The notes under the pieces were generated by a model that saw nothing but the letters and a program-made list of their open reading frames with translations, did not search any database and was not told the DNA's origin. 64,000 bases of DNA from Eubacterium sp. (GTDB taxonomy: Bacteria; Bacillota; Clostridia; Lachnospirales; Lachnospiraceae), in contig JAILOU010000029.1 in assembly GCA_024690665.1 (NCBI GenBank), forward strand, positions 23,939 to 87,938, read 5' to 3'. Below, piece by piece: positions 25,841 to 34,278 of this stretch (the first letter of the stretch is position 1; each line of letters starts with the position of its first letter). The position numbers and the translations under genes are program-made.

Positions 25841-28138
25841 TTATTTTTTTACTTTAACCTTAATCGTAATTGTCTTTGATGCACCATTATAGTTCGTGGT
25901 TGCTTTTGAAGTAACCTTAACCTTTACCTTATAAGTACCCTTTTTAGTACCCTTCTTAACGGTTACTTTACCCTTGCTGTTTACTTTAATTTTCTTATTG
26001 GACTTTGTAACTTTATAGGAAACACTTGTCTTGCTGCTTGCACCAATTTTGAATGTTTTCTTGCTCTTCTTAAGCGCCTTCATCTTATATGTTTTTGTCA
26101 CGCTGCTAGCTGAAAGTTTTGAAGATGCTTTTTTAATCGTAAATGTTGTTGTCTTAGAGTTCTTCGTGTTATCTCCTGTAGCAGTTACCGTAACCTTGGC
26201 AGTTCCTGCGTTTGTGTTGTTAGCGTATGTAACTTTATAATCAGAACTTGAAACAACGCTGCCATCTACCTTGACAGTAACAGCAGGCTTCTTAGCCTTT
26301 CCATCGTAAGTGTAGCTTTTTGTCTTTAAAGTAACCGTTGCTTTGCTAAGGTCAATCTTTTTAGCATCAACTGCTTCTGCAATCGCTGCTTTTTCTTCTG
26401 CAATGGCCGTTGCTTCCGCTGTATCAGCTGCTGTCTGCGCTGCCTCTTTTTTATCAGAGTCTGTCATCAATGCCATTGCCACATGTTCGTTATAAAGCGC
26501 CTGAATATCTTCTAATTCTCCAAGTCCATTTACCTGGCAGTTCACTTCAAATCCGGCCGCTGTAAATAACGTCTTCCATGAATCTTCATCATCACCTGCC
26601 ATATCGTTATTGGCATGATCTCCCGCTACTACCATTAACGGACGAAGAACAACCTTTGTATAACCATCAGCCTTAACTTGTGCAATAATATTGTCAACAC
26701 TTGTGCTTTCCGGTTCACCTTCAACTGTTCCTACATAGCAGTTTGAATAATTTAAATTATCCATAGCCTCCTGCATATAAGTATATGTTGATTTAGCTTC
26801 ATGAGAAGTTCCATGTCCCATAAATACAAATGCAGTTTCATCATCTGTTACTGCCTGTGCAGTAGATGAAAATCCGGCATCTTCAGCTGCAGCAGCTACT
26901 ACGTAGCGAGCAACTCTTGACTTATCTGTATCTGTAGTTAATAGAGGATCTGAGTATGTAACTTCAACGCTCCATGTTGTATTAGCAGAAAGATATGTAT
27001 CCACTGTCTCCTGTAATTCATCATATTCTGAACCACTCATCAAATGCGTTGGAACAATTACAAGTTCTGTAACTTCGGCTTGCTGCGCATTATCCAATGC
27101 CTGCTCCACATTATTAATATACTCTTCATCTCTCGCCTGAATATGGTTGATAATAATCTGTGAAGTAAATGCTCTTCTTACATCATAGTCAGAATTTGCT
27201 TCCGCAATAGCACTTTCAACTGCACCAATTGTAGCTGCTCTGCTTGAGTTGTAGCTTGTACCAAAGCTGACAACAAGCATTTCTTTTGTTTTTGTCGGTG
27301 CCTCATTGAGCGGATCATCATCATCTGCGTTACCTGTTTCTTCAGTAAAGTAATCAGCCTGTTCTACTTCAGCCTTCTGCTCATCCGTAAGCGCATTAAA
27401 ATAAAATCTGGACAGTTCACAATACTTATCTGTATTATCGGTTCTAGTCTGCGAATTGTTTGCATTAATCAATTCATCGACAAGCTCAGGTGTTGCAGAA
27501 ATGCTCGCCTCTGCATCCTCAACCGACAAATCGCCAATCACTTCATCTACAATCGTGTTTGTATAGTCTGCTGTCGTTAAAGTATTAGTAGATGTATTAA
27601 CTGTAAACTGACGTCCGTAAAAGACTTTATATTTACTCGCTTCTCCGTCATCATATTTAGTAAGATACTTATTTGAAACCGCCAGGAATGGAATCACATA
27701 ATTTTCATCACTATCAAGATAATCCTCAGAAAGTGGAATTGTAAATTCATACTTTCCTTCATAATTTGTCACAGTACTTGCCGTATAAGTCAGCCAGCCA
27801 TTTTCTTCCGTACGATTTGTATCCTCTCCTGCATCTCCAAGAGTTTCATACGCGTTTGACCAGCCTCCCATAACTAGTTTCTGATATCCGGTACCACTCA
27901 ATACCACAACAAGACTCGTAGTAGAACCCTCTGTGGATAAATACGCATACACTGGCTTAAACATGGTTGCAGTATTCTCCCCAATCGTTAAGGATGTGGT
28001 TGTAACTTCCGTATTTGTCAGTGCGCTCACCGACTGCTGACTTGTTGTTGCGGCATCAGCCTGCGTCAGCATTGCAGGTGTACCCATTGTTGCTACGACT
28101 GCCAGCGCAAGTACTGCTGACAAAATCTTCTTTTTCAT
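25841..28138 (-). CDS. Secreted CbiK-type cobaltochelatase with NEAT-like and Ig-like domains
   Basis: The protein has 765 residues from ATG 28138 (GAGGAG site 8 nt upstream). A clear signal peptide ends near ADA (29). A NEAT-like domain covers ~48-185 (VVVLSGTGYQKLVMGGW). A full CbiK domain covers ~283-555: KEMLVVSFGTSY, IVPTHLMSGSEYDEL (E371), FMGHGTSHEAKS (H442), GTVEGEPE, and PLMVVAGDHANNDMAGDD (H508); the two metal-binding histidines are kept. A Lys-rich Ig-like C-terminus follows. CbiK normally inserts Co2+ into sirohydrochlorin in the cytoplasm or periplasm, so an exported form implies extracellular binding, metalation or demetalation of tetrapyrroles. It is the first gene after a cobalamin riboswitch. 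Confidence 0.88.
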   Translation of the reverse strand: MKKKILSAVLALAVVATMGTPAMLTQADAATTSQQSVSALTNTEVTTTSLTIGENTATMFKPVYAYLSTEGSTTSLVVVLSGTGYQKLVMGGWSNAYETLGDAGEDTNRTEENGWLTYTASTVTNYEGKYEFTIPLSEDYLDSDENYVIPFLAVSNKYLTKYDDGEASKYKVFYGRQFTVNTSTNTLTTADYTNTIVDEVIGDLSVEDAEASISATPELVDELINANNSQTRTDNTDKYCELSRFYFNALTDEQKAEVEQADYFTEETGNADDDDPLNEAPTKTKEMLVVSFGTSYNSSRAATIGAVESAIAEANSDYDVRRAFTSQIIINHIQARDEEYINNVEQALDNAQQAEVTELVIVPTHLMSGSEYDELQETVDTYLSANTTWSVEVTYSDPLLTTDTDKSRVARYVVAAAAEDAGFSSTAQAVTDDETAFVFMGHGTSHEAKSTYTYMQEAMDNLNYSNCYVGTVEGEPESTSVDNIIAQVKADGYTKVVLRPLMVVAGDHANNDMAGDDEDSWKTLFTAAGFEVNCQVNGLGELEDIQALYNEHVAMALMTDSDKKEAAQTAADTAEATAIAEEKAAIAEAVDAKKIDLSKATVTLKTKSYTYDGKAKKPAVTVKVDGSVVSSSDYKVTYANNTNAGTAKVTVTATGDNTKNSKTTTFTIKKASSKLSASSVTKTYKMKALKKSKKTFKIGASSKTSVSYKVTKSNKKIKVNSKGKVTVKKGTKKGTYKVKVKVTSKATTNYNGASKTITIKVKVKK

Positions 28139-28217
28139 AAAAATATCTCCTCTCAAAATACAAGATTTTCTTAAGAACCCAAAATCTTATATAATCCCCC
28201 AACGTCTGTCTAAAGCG

Positions 28218-28248
28218 AAAAAAAATACACCTGCTTTAATCACAAGTG
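28218..28248 (-). terminator. Riboswitch-controlled terminator
   Basis: The stem cacctgc / acaagtg (28228-28234, 28242-28248, two G-U pairs on minus) is followed by TATTTTTTTT. It lies about 80 nt downstream of the riboswitch core and 80 nt before the CbiK-like start, a standard position for transcription attenuation. Confidence 0.65.
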
Positions 28249-28329
28249 CATCATAAATATGCAACTCCACCTCCCGAGTTTCAGTCACACATTTTCTTGG
28301 CACACATTCCGAAGCAATACCAATCTTCT

Positions 28330-28530
28330 CTTCTTCCAGCAGGTTTCCTGGCTGACAGATCATCACCTTATCGCGCCTTCTCAAACAGACGAGCCACATT
28401 TTCTGTGACAGACTCTGCTCAATGACATGTCTGTGATAAGATTCCCTGCTTACAGTGGTCGGACCGTTCAGGATTCACACCTGATTCCCTTTTACTCTGC
28501 GCCCTTAGAGCACTGACACTGGACGAATCT
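28330..28530 (-). promoter_or_regulatory. Cobalamin riboswitch
   Basis: On the minus strand the conserved elements occur in order: GGGAATCAGGTGTGAATCC (near plus 28469-28488), CCGACCACTGTAAGCAGGG (plus 28446-28464), then GAGAAGGCGCGATAAGG and finally AGCCAGGAAACCTGCTGG (plus 28336-28353). These match the B12-box cobalamin class. It lies in the ~500-nt leader of the CbiK-like gene and should switch off the whole locus when cobalamin is plentiful. Confidence 0.93.
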
Positions 28531-28551
28531 TTCGTTTTGAATTCTAGGTAT

Positions 28552-28580
28552 ATACTAACATCACACCTATAACGCGTCAA
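28552..28580 (-). promoter_or_regulatory. Promoter of the cobalamin-regulated locus
   Basis: TTGACG (plus 28575-28580) and TAGTAT (plus 28552-28557) on minus are separated by 17 nt, with transcription entering the riboswitch about 15-20 nt downstream. Confidence 0.7.
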
Positions 28581-28642
28581 TGGACACGCCATATCAAAAT
28601 TGAATGATGGCATGCCCATTTTGCATATCGAGACCTTATAAT

Positions 28643-30283
28643 CTATTCTTCGCCGAAGAATAGCTTTAAGTCATCTTCTACAGTTCCAATTCCTGCAATT
28701 CCAAAGTTTTCAACTAAAACCTTTGCAACATTTTCTGACAGAAAAGCCGGAAGTGTCGGTCCAAGATGGATATTTTTAACGCCCAGGTATAAAAGCGCAA
28801 GAAGAACGATAACCGCCTTTTGCTCATACCATGCAATGTTATAGACAATCGGAAGATCATTGATATCATCAAGTCCGAATACCTCTTTCAGTTTCAGCGC
28901 AATCAGTGCAAGCGAATAAGAATCGTTACACTGTCCGGCATCTAGTACGCGAGGGATTCCTCCGATGTCTCCAAGGTCTAACTTGTTATATTTATACTTT
29001 GCACAGCCAGCCGTTAAGATAACTGCATCCTTCGGCAGTTTTTCGGCAAATTCAGTGTAGTAAGAGCGTGACTTTTGACGACCATCACAGCCTGCCATTA
29101 CGACAAATTTCTTAATCGCACCACTCTTAACAGCATCTACCACTTTATCAGCAAGGGCAAACACCTGCTCATGCGCGAATCCACCCACGATGCTTCCGGA
29201 TTCAATCTCCTTTGGCGGCTGACACTTCTTCGCCTGCTCAATGATTGGTGTAAAGTCCTTTACCTGACCATAAGGAGCATCGATATGTCCACAGCCCGGG
29301 AACCCTGCTGCACCGGTTGTCCACAGACGATCCTTATAGCTATCCTTAGGCGGAACAATGCAGTTTGTTGTCATCAGAATCGGACCGTTAAAGCTTTCGA
29401 ATTCTTCCTTCTGCTTCCACCAGGCATTTCCGTAATTACCTGCAAAGTGATCATACTTTTTAAAGAAAGGATAGTAATGACCTGCCAGCATCTCAGAATG
29501 CGTATAGACATCCACCCCGGTTCCCTTCGTCTGCTCTAAGAGCTGCTCAAGATCTTTTAAATCATGACCGGAGATTAAGATACCCGGATTCGAACGAACA
29601 CCAATATCAACCGTCGTAAGTTCCGGATGACCGTATGCGGAAGTATTTGCCTCATCAAGATCTGCCATACCCTGCACACCGTATTTACCGGTTTCAAGTG
29701 TCAACGCAATTAAATCATCTACGCTAAGAGAATCGTCCAGTGTCTTGGCAAGCGCTTCCTGCATAAAGGCGTCAAGTTCCAGATCGTCTTTCATCAGTGC
29801 ATTTGCGTGCTTGGTATAAGCTGCAAGACCTTTGATTCCGTAGATAATCAGTTCACGAAGAGAACGGATATCCTCATCCTTGGTTGCAAGAATACCAACC
29901 AGTTTTGCTTTTGTCTCATAAGCAGATTCATCACTATTCCAGCTTGCTGCTTTTGGGAGTACCGCCTTATTCTCCACCTGGCTTAATAGCATTTCCTTTT
30001 GCTCAATAGTCTGTGTAATTCTTTTTACCATTACTTCACGGTCGAAGTTCGCATTGGTAATCGTCGCAAATAAATTTACCGATACCAAATGATTAACCTC
30101 TTCGCTCACTGCCTTTCCTTCTTTTCGAAGCTGCGTTGTCACAGCGCTAAGCCCTTTCGTCACATAGATGAGAAGATCTTGCATCAGCGCAACCTCCGGT
30201 TTCTTACCACAGACGCCCGATACCGTACATCCTGTGCAACCTGCTGTTTCCTGACATTGGTAACAAAACATTTTATTTTCCAT
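28643..30283 (-). CDS. hcp: Hybrid cluster protein (hydroxylamine reductase / NO-stress enzyme)
   Basis: The protein has 546 residues. The N-terminal cluster cysteines are [20 protein letters not shown] (C7, C10, C16, C19, C25). Hybrid-cluster ligands are visible in [52 protein letters not shown] and [13 protein letters not shown]. Hcp reduces hydroxylamine and nitric oxide and takes part in nitrosation chemistry. The gene diverges from the Crp/Fnr regulator and has an activator-type operator centred at -41.5. A perfect palindrome at 28644-28664 overlaps its last codons but has no T-run. Confidence 0.97.
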   Translation of the reverse strand: MENKMFCYQCQETAGCTGCTVSGVCGKKPEVALMQDLLIYVTKGLSAVTTQLRKEGKAVSEEVNHLVSVNLFATITNANFDREVMVKRITQTIEQKEMLLSQVENKAVLPKAASWNSDESAYETKAKLVGILATKDEDIRSLRELIIYGIKGLAAYTKHANALMKDDLELDAFMQEALAKTLDDSLSVDDLIALTLETGKYGVQGMADLDEANTSAYGHPELTTVDIGVRSNPGILISGHDLKDLEQLLEQTKGTGVDVYTHSEMLAGHYYPFFKKYDHFAGNYGNAWWKQKEEFESFNGPILMTTNCIVPPKDSYKDRLWTTGAAGFPGCGHIDAPYGQVKDFTPIIEQAKKCQPPKEIESGSIVGGFAHEQVFALADKVVDAVKSGAIKKFVVMAGCDGRQKSRSYYTEFAEKLPKDAVILTAGCAKYKYNKLDLGDIGGIPRVLDAGQCNDSYSLALIALKLKEVFGLDDINDLPIVYNIAWYEQKAVIVLLALLYLGVKNIHLGPTLPAFLSENVAKVLVENFGIAGIGTVEDDLKLFFGEE

Positions 30284-30329
30284 TTCTTTTGTCCTCCTAA
30301 CAAATCATTTACCTTTTGAAGTTGTACTT

Positions 30330-30372
30330 ATTATAGAAGCTGCCCGGCATAAATTATGTTGCCTACGCAACA
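30330..30372. promoter_or_regulatory. Shared HcpR-like operator: activates hcp, overlaps promoter of its own regulator
   Basis: The palindrome TGTTGC-CTAC-GCAACA (30357-30372) is 21 nt from the hcp -10 TATAAT (plus 30330-30335, minus strand), giving a class II activator position near -41.5. On plus it ends 9 nt before the TATAAT (30382-30387) of the regulator gene, covering its -35 region, which suggests autorepression. Confidence 0.82.
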
Positions 30373-30412
30373 CATACCCGTTATAATAAAAGAAAATGTT
30401 TTGGAGGAGTCT

Positions 30413-31081
30413 ATGACAAAATCAAGTATGAAAATCTACGACAAGATTGATTTATTTCAAAATATCGAAAGGGAGAACCTGACCACCATGCTGCATTGCC
30501 TGGGCGAAACTGTCCGCTCCTACAAAAAAGGCGAAATCATCATTATGGACCAGGAACATGTTGAACACGTCGGCATAGTGCTAAAAGGTTCTGTGCATAT
30601 GATTAAGGAGGATCTGTGGGGTGAAAAGACACTCCTTGCCTATATGGCTGCAGGCGACCTGTTCGGAGAGACATTTGCCATACAAAAGTCGACGCGCTCT
30701 TATGTCACCTTTGTTGCCGCCTCAAACTGTGAAGTAATGTTCCTATCCTTGTATCATGTGCTGCACCCCTGTCCAAATGGCTGCGCCTTCCATCTGCAGA
30801 TTACGGAGAATCTCTACAACCTGATAGGACTGAAAAATATTCAGTTAATGGAGAAGATCGAAGTCGTCTCTAAGACTTCCCTTCGTGACAAGATCTTGGC
30901 GTATCTGTCCTTACAGGCTCAAAAACAGCAGAGTCGCTACATCGACATTCCGCTGAATCGCTCTGAGATGGCAGAGTACCTACACGCCAACCGAAGCGCC
31001 ATGACCAGAGAACTTGCCGCCATGCAAGAAGAAGGTCTGATTGACTTTGACAAAAACACTTTTATTTTGAAGAAAGAATAA
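30413..31081 (+). CDS. Crp/Fnr-family regulator of hcp (HcpR-like)
   Basis: The protein has 222 residues from ATG 30413, which follows a TTGGAGGAG ribosome site; an in-frame ATG at 30356 has none. It has an N-terminal cyclic-nucleotide-binding-like barrel (residues ~15-120) with the GDLFGE motif, a CPNGC pair before the dimer helix, and a C-terminal winged HTH (LNRSEMAEYLHANRSAMTRE). No N-terminal FNR cysteine cluster is present, so direct [4Fe-4S] sensing in the FNR manner is unlikely; heme or thiol sensing of NO is possible. It diverges from hcp, with an identical operator at three loci in this window. Confidence 0.88.
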   Translation: MTKSSMKIYDKIDLFQNIERENLTTMLHCLGETVRSYKKGEIIIMDQEHVEHVGIVLKGSVHMIKEDLWGEKTLLAYMAAGDLFGETFAIQKSTRSYVTFVAASNCEVMFLSLYHVLHPCPNGCAFHLQITENLYNLIGLKNIQLMEKIEVVSKTSLRDKILAYLSLQAQKQQSRYIDIPLNRSEMAEYLHANRSAMTRELAAMQEEGLIDFDKNTFILKKE

Positions 31082-31084
31082 AAT

Positions 31085-31117
31085 AACAGCCGCCCACAAC
31101 TAAGTGCGAGCGGCTGC
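31085..31117. terminator. Shared terminator between the regulator and the convergent gene
   Basis: A 7-bp CAGCCGC / GCGGCTG stem lies in the 56-nt gap between two convergent stops. The minus side is followed by TTATTTTATT, so it works best for the gene at 31138. Confidence 0.55.
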
Positions 31118-31137
31118 CTCGTTACCCTGAAACTTCA

Positions 31138-31734
31138 TCATATTGCCTGAACTTTATATTGATGCATCTGTGGCACCACCAACTTATACGGCGTTTCCGA
31201 AAGAAGTCCTGCTATCATCTCCTGTTTTAAATCATAGTACTTTGCAGGGTCTCCATCTGCCGCCTTCCAGTAATCTCCGTGTATATCTGCGACTTCTTCC
31301 CAGCTTACATGCTGCTCGTCCTCTTCTTTTAGAACATTCACATGATCACATGGCATACCGCTAAGAAGACTGTCTTCCAACTTCTTAATAACCATCGACA
31401 ATTCAGTATCTGCGTCTATCGCATGTTCCGCTCCGAATTCATACACAATCCTGCGAATGCTCTCCATCCTGGTCGCATCTTCCTTAATCAGAGACGTTAC
31501 CAGCTGCGCATAGCGTGATTCCACATCCTGAATTCTGCTTTGCAGCCAGCCATGAATATTGTTGACATCAATTAGATCTTCCAGTGGTCTGCTCTCCGGA
31601 TTCCCATATTGTTTAACAAGTTTTTTACCCCAGCCATATTCCTCAGCGCATGTTGCCAATCTGGTCACCAGCGCTTCCTGTAGCTGAATTTTATTGTATA
31701 ACCAAAAGTGAATCGGTCCTAAAAAACTGCTCAT
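31138..31734 (-). CDS. Uncharacterised His-containing helical protein, predicted hcp-regulon member
   Basis: This is a 198-residue protein I do not recognise. The start at ATG 31734 is preferred because an AGGAAG site lies just upstream; the earlier in-frame ATG (31755) would be only about 6 nt from the predicted transcript start. It is predicted to be mostly helical and soluble, with scattered His and acidic residues (GPIHFWLYNKI, VNNIHGWLQ, EQHVSWEEVADIHGDYW, PQMHQYK) that could bind a metal or heme. It has no signal peptide. Its promoter carries the TGTTGC-N4-GCAACA operator in the same geometry as hcp, which is the best clue to its role in nitrosative or redox stress. Confidence 0.75.
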   Translation of the reverse strand: MSSFLGPIHFWLYNKIQLQEALVTRLATCAEEYGWGKKLVKQYGNPESRPLEDLIDVNNIHGWLQSRIQDVESRYAQLVTSLIKEDATRMESIRRIVYEFGAEHAIDADTELSMVIKKLEDSLLSGMPCDHVNVLKEEDEQHVSWEEVADIHGDYWKAADGDPAKYYDLKQEMIAGLLSETPYKLVVPQMHQYKVQAI

Positions 31735-31766
31735 ATTATGACTTCCTTTCTTCATTTTCTATTATC

Positions 31767-31809
31767 ACTATAACGAAGAAAGAAGTTCATTTCTGTTGCA
31801 GTCGCAACA
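31767..31809 (-). promoter_or_regulatory. HcpR-like operator and promoter of the gene at 31138
   Basis: TGTTGC-AGTC-GCAACA (31794-31809) lies exactly 21 nt from TATAGT (plus 31767-31772, minus strand), without a good -35. It begins right after the stop codon of the upstream HD gene (31811). Confidence 0.78.
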
Positions 31810-31810
31810 T

Positions 31811-32407
31811 TTACTTCGGATCTGCCTTAATATTTCCCTGTGCAATATGACGCTTTAGGATGGAATCGGTAAGTTCGAATAGCACATCAGAACCATCCTT
31901 GGTCTGAGACTGCCTATTATAGACCTGCTTCTTGTAGACCTTATGATACTTCCAATCAGCGCCGTCATTACTGTCGTTTAGCATCAGCGGCTGCAGATTG
32001 TCCATGGCTCTTGCGAATCTTGCCTCCGGTGTCTTTCGCTCTTCAAACTCATCGAAGATAGCCTGAAGCTCCGCCTTTTGATCTTCCGGAAGCAATGAGT
32101 AGATGCGTTCCTTAGCCGCCTGCTCTCTTGCTTCTTGCGTAGCCTTTCCCTTTTCATCATATGCATAGGTATCGCCCGCGTCGATTTCTACAATATCGTG
32201 AATGAGGCACATAATCATAACCTTCGCAATATCGATATCTTCATTCGAGTATTCTTTTAAAATGTAGGCCATGATTGCCATATGCCAGGCATGCTCTGCG
32301 TCATTCTCATTTCTGCCATGTCCTGACAGATGCGTCTGCCGAAACACATTCTTATCTTTGTCTATTTCCAAAGCAAATGCCATCTGCTTTTTTAATCGCT
32401 CGTCCAT
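31811..32407 (-). CDS. HD-domain hydrolase (YfbR/HD_3 type)
   Basis: This 198-residue protein has the H...HD...D metal-site motifs NENDAEHAWHMAI (near 34-46), CLIHDIVEIDAGD (near 67-79), and a later ARAMDNLQPL. The family includes 5'-deoxynucleotidases acting on dNMPs; the substrate here is not proven. It is the third gene of a tight operon (YitT-GNAT, Nudix, HD; gaps of 2 nt each), which suggests a shared nucleotide or metabolite clean-up role. Confidence 0.85.
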   Translation of the reverse strand: MDERLKKQMAFALEIDKDKNVFRQTHLSGHGRNENDAEHAWHMAIMAYILKEYSNEDIDIAKVMIMCLIHDIVEIDAGDTYAYDEKGKATQEAREQAAKERIYSLLPEDQKAELQAIFDEFEERKTPEARFARAMDNLQPLMLNDSNDGADWKYHKVYKKQVYNRQSQTKDGSDVLFELTDSILKRHIAQGNIKADPK

Positions 32408-32409
32408 GT

Positions 32410-33018
32410 CTATACTTCCCGTCTTAATATTTTCCCAAAGGAATTCATAAGCAGCGCCGTAAATCCCCAGATTGTATGATATTCATACTGATAAAACAGC
32501 GTCTTTTGCTCGACCTGTCTCCACTTGTAATCCTTGCCTCCCACAATTCTGTCAAATGGAAAATCCTCCCCGAACTGTGGCTCATACGGCACAATATACT
32601 CTTCCGGTTTTGTCTCTAAGAAAAACTGAAGCGGCACGGTAAATACCGACTCCACCTCATCTGTACTATAGGTTCCTTGATAGTCTTTAATCACCGCCAC
32701 GTAAGGGTGTATGAGAAGATTGCCGGTTCGAAAGGTATCTGCTTCCCCGATGATTTCAATCTGCTCCGGCTGAATCAAAAGTTCCTCACAGGTTTCCCGA
32801 ACTGCTGCCTCTCTGGAAGTTTCCCCTTCCTCAATTGCACCGCCCGGCAGGCACACATCGCCCGGCTGCGACGGAATCGTGCTGGCACGCACCTCAAAAA
32901 TCACTTCATGTCCTTCCGGTTTTTCTAACATCGCAATACACACCGCACAGCGAAACCGTTCCTTGTCGCCGATTTCCTCCGGCGTTCTACCCTGAATAAT
33001 TCTTTTAATATCTGTCAT
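32410..33018 (-). CDS. Nudix hydrolase (CoA pyrophosphatase-like)
   Basis: The protein has 202 residues. The start is placed at ATG 33018, 2 nt after the stop of the upstream gene, with a GAGGTG site inside that gene's end. The Nudix box GGAIEEGETSREAAVRETCEELLI-type pattern is intact (near residues 65-87, with the REXXEE core as RETCEE). It is preceded by LPG and flanked by elements of the CoA-pyrophosphatase (NudL) subgroup. The hydrolysed substrate could be CoA or another nucleoside diphosphate derivative. Confidence 0.85.
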   Translation of the reverse strand: MTDIKRIIQGRTPEEIGDKERFRCAVCIAMLEKPEGHEVIFEVRASTIPSQPGDVCLPGGAIEEGETSREAAVRETCEELLIQPEQIEIIGEADTFRTGNLLIHPYVAVIKDYQGTYSTDEVESVFTVPLQFFLETKPEEYIVPYEPQFGEDFPFDRIVGGKDYKWRQVEQKTLFYQYEYHTIWGFTALLMNSFGKILRREV

Positions 33019-33020
33019 CC

Positions 33021-34175
33021 CTACACCTCGTGTTCCTCTAGCCACTTCTTGGCATACGAACAGGTTGCCGTAACGGTTCCCTTATTGTCCTTAATCTGGC
33101 TTACCGCCATCGAAACCAGTTTTCCGGCTACGCCCTGTCCCCGCAGCGATTCATCTACAAATGTATGATTGATGCAATACACATGGTTTGGCATCTCCGG
33201 AAATGTCACCTCGGCAATCAACTTGCCACCCTCATCCTTACGGTAGATTCTGGTGCTTTCCTTAACATACAACTCATCATCTGTCATCTGCTCTTCATTT
33301 TCAAATTGTCCTACCCGCTTCATAACCTGTTTCTCCTTTGCCCTGCTCTTCACATGATTTCCAATAATCTCTGATACTTCGCTGACCGTTACAAATGTAG
33401 AAGCCTCCACCGAATCAATGACATTCTTAAGCTGTGGCACCTCAAACTGCGTCAGCACACAATAAAGAATGGTCTTAGAACCGCTTACCAGTCCTTCGCC
33501 TTGCAGGATGGTAACCGTTCGTCCCAAATACTTATAGATATTCTCTGCAACTTCCGTCGGTGCATCCGTAATAATCATTGCCGACTTCGCCTGTCCGATT
33601 CCGCCTTCCACAAGATCTAAAATCTTCGAGGTAATAAAGTAGGTAAGAAGCGAATACATCGCGCGGTCAAGTCCAAATAAAATTCCTGCCACACCGTAGA
33701 TGATTAGATTGAAGATCAAAACCGTTCTTCCAACCGGGAAGTCCTTGGCTCTGTTTAATAAAATCGCAACCGTCTCTGTGCCGTCTAAGCATCCGCCGTA
33801 TCGGATGACGAGTCCTACTCCAAATCCCAGGATGACACCACCAAAGCACACCGCCAGCAGGTATTCATCCGTCAGTCCTTTCAGCGGCTCAAATGCCGCC
33901 AGTGCAATCGAGAAGATTACCATCGAATACGCTGCTTTAATCACGAACAGATATCCCATCTTCTTCCATCCGATAATCAAAAACGGAATATTAAGTACAA
34001 TCGTTAGCACACCCAGTGGAATCTTACTGATGGTACTGATGATAATACCGACACCGATAACACCGCCGTCTAAAATCGTACACGGCACTAAGAATTCTTC
34101 AATGGCAAATGCCGCAATGATAGCACCTGCCGCCAATATTAAAAAGTCTATCAACAAACGCAATTTCTTATCCAT
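33021..34175 (-). CDS. YitT-family membrane protein fused to a GNAT acetyltransferase domain
   Basis: The protein has 384 residues. Residues 1-~205 hold five or six membrane helices with the YitT hallmark IRYGGCLDGTETVAILLNR. Residues ~210-285 are the DUF2179 ligand-binding domain (LGRTVTILQGEGLVSG; VTVSEVSEIIG). Residues ~295-384 are a small GNAT domain of the YjdJ type (NHTFVDESLRGQGVAGKLVS, the acetyl-CoA loop). YitT proteins usually end after DUF2179, so the fusion is unusual. No frameshift is seen and the fused part keeps its motif. It is the first gene of the operon with Nudix and HD hydrolases. Confidence 0.85.
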   Translation of the reverse strand: MDKKLRLLIDFLILAAGAIIAAFAIEEFLVPCTILDGGVIGVGIIISTISKIPLGVLTIVLNIPFLIIGWKKMGYLFVIKAAYSMVIFSIALAAFEPLKGLTDEYLLAVCFGGVILGFGVGLVIRYGGCLDGTETVAILLNRAKDFPVGRTVLIFNLIIYGVAGILFGLDRAMYSLLTYFITSKILDLVEGGIGQAKSAMIITDAPTEVAENIYKYLGRTVTILQGEGLVSGSKTILYCVLTQFEVPQLKNVIDSVEASTFVTVSEVSEIIGNHVKSRAKEKQVMKRVGQFENEEQMTDDELYVKESTRIYRKDEGGKLIAEVTFPEMPNHVYCINHTFVDESLRGQGVAGKLVSMAVSQIKDNKGTVTATCSYAKKWLEEHEV

Positions 34176-34204
34176 ATGAAAATTATAACATATCCTTTAA
34201 TTTT

Positions 34205-34278
34205 AAAAAAAGACTGCCTGAATCCAGACAGTCTTTCCTACTCGTCAAGACTCGCTCGGAGCTTGTACTCCGACTGAG
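34205..34278 (-). terminator. Double hairpin terminator of the L,D-transpeptidase gene
   Basis: Directly after the stop, a first hairpin (GAGT..TCGGAG / CTCCGA..GAGT, 34249-34278) is followed on minus by a second (aaagactg / cagtcttt, 34206-34236) and a run of seven T residues. Confidence 0.8.

Noticed and set aside
28187..28619. Short open frames on minus in the CbiK leader
   Set aside because: They run through the riboswitch, its terminator and the promoter, have no ribosome sites and no family resemblance.
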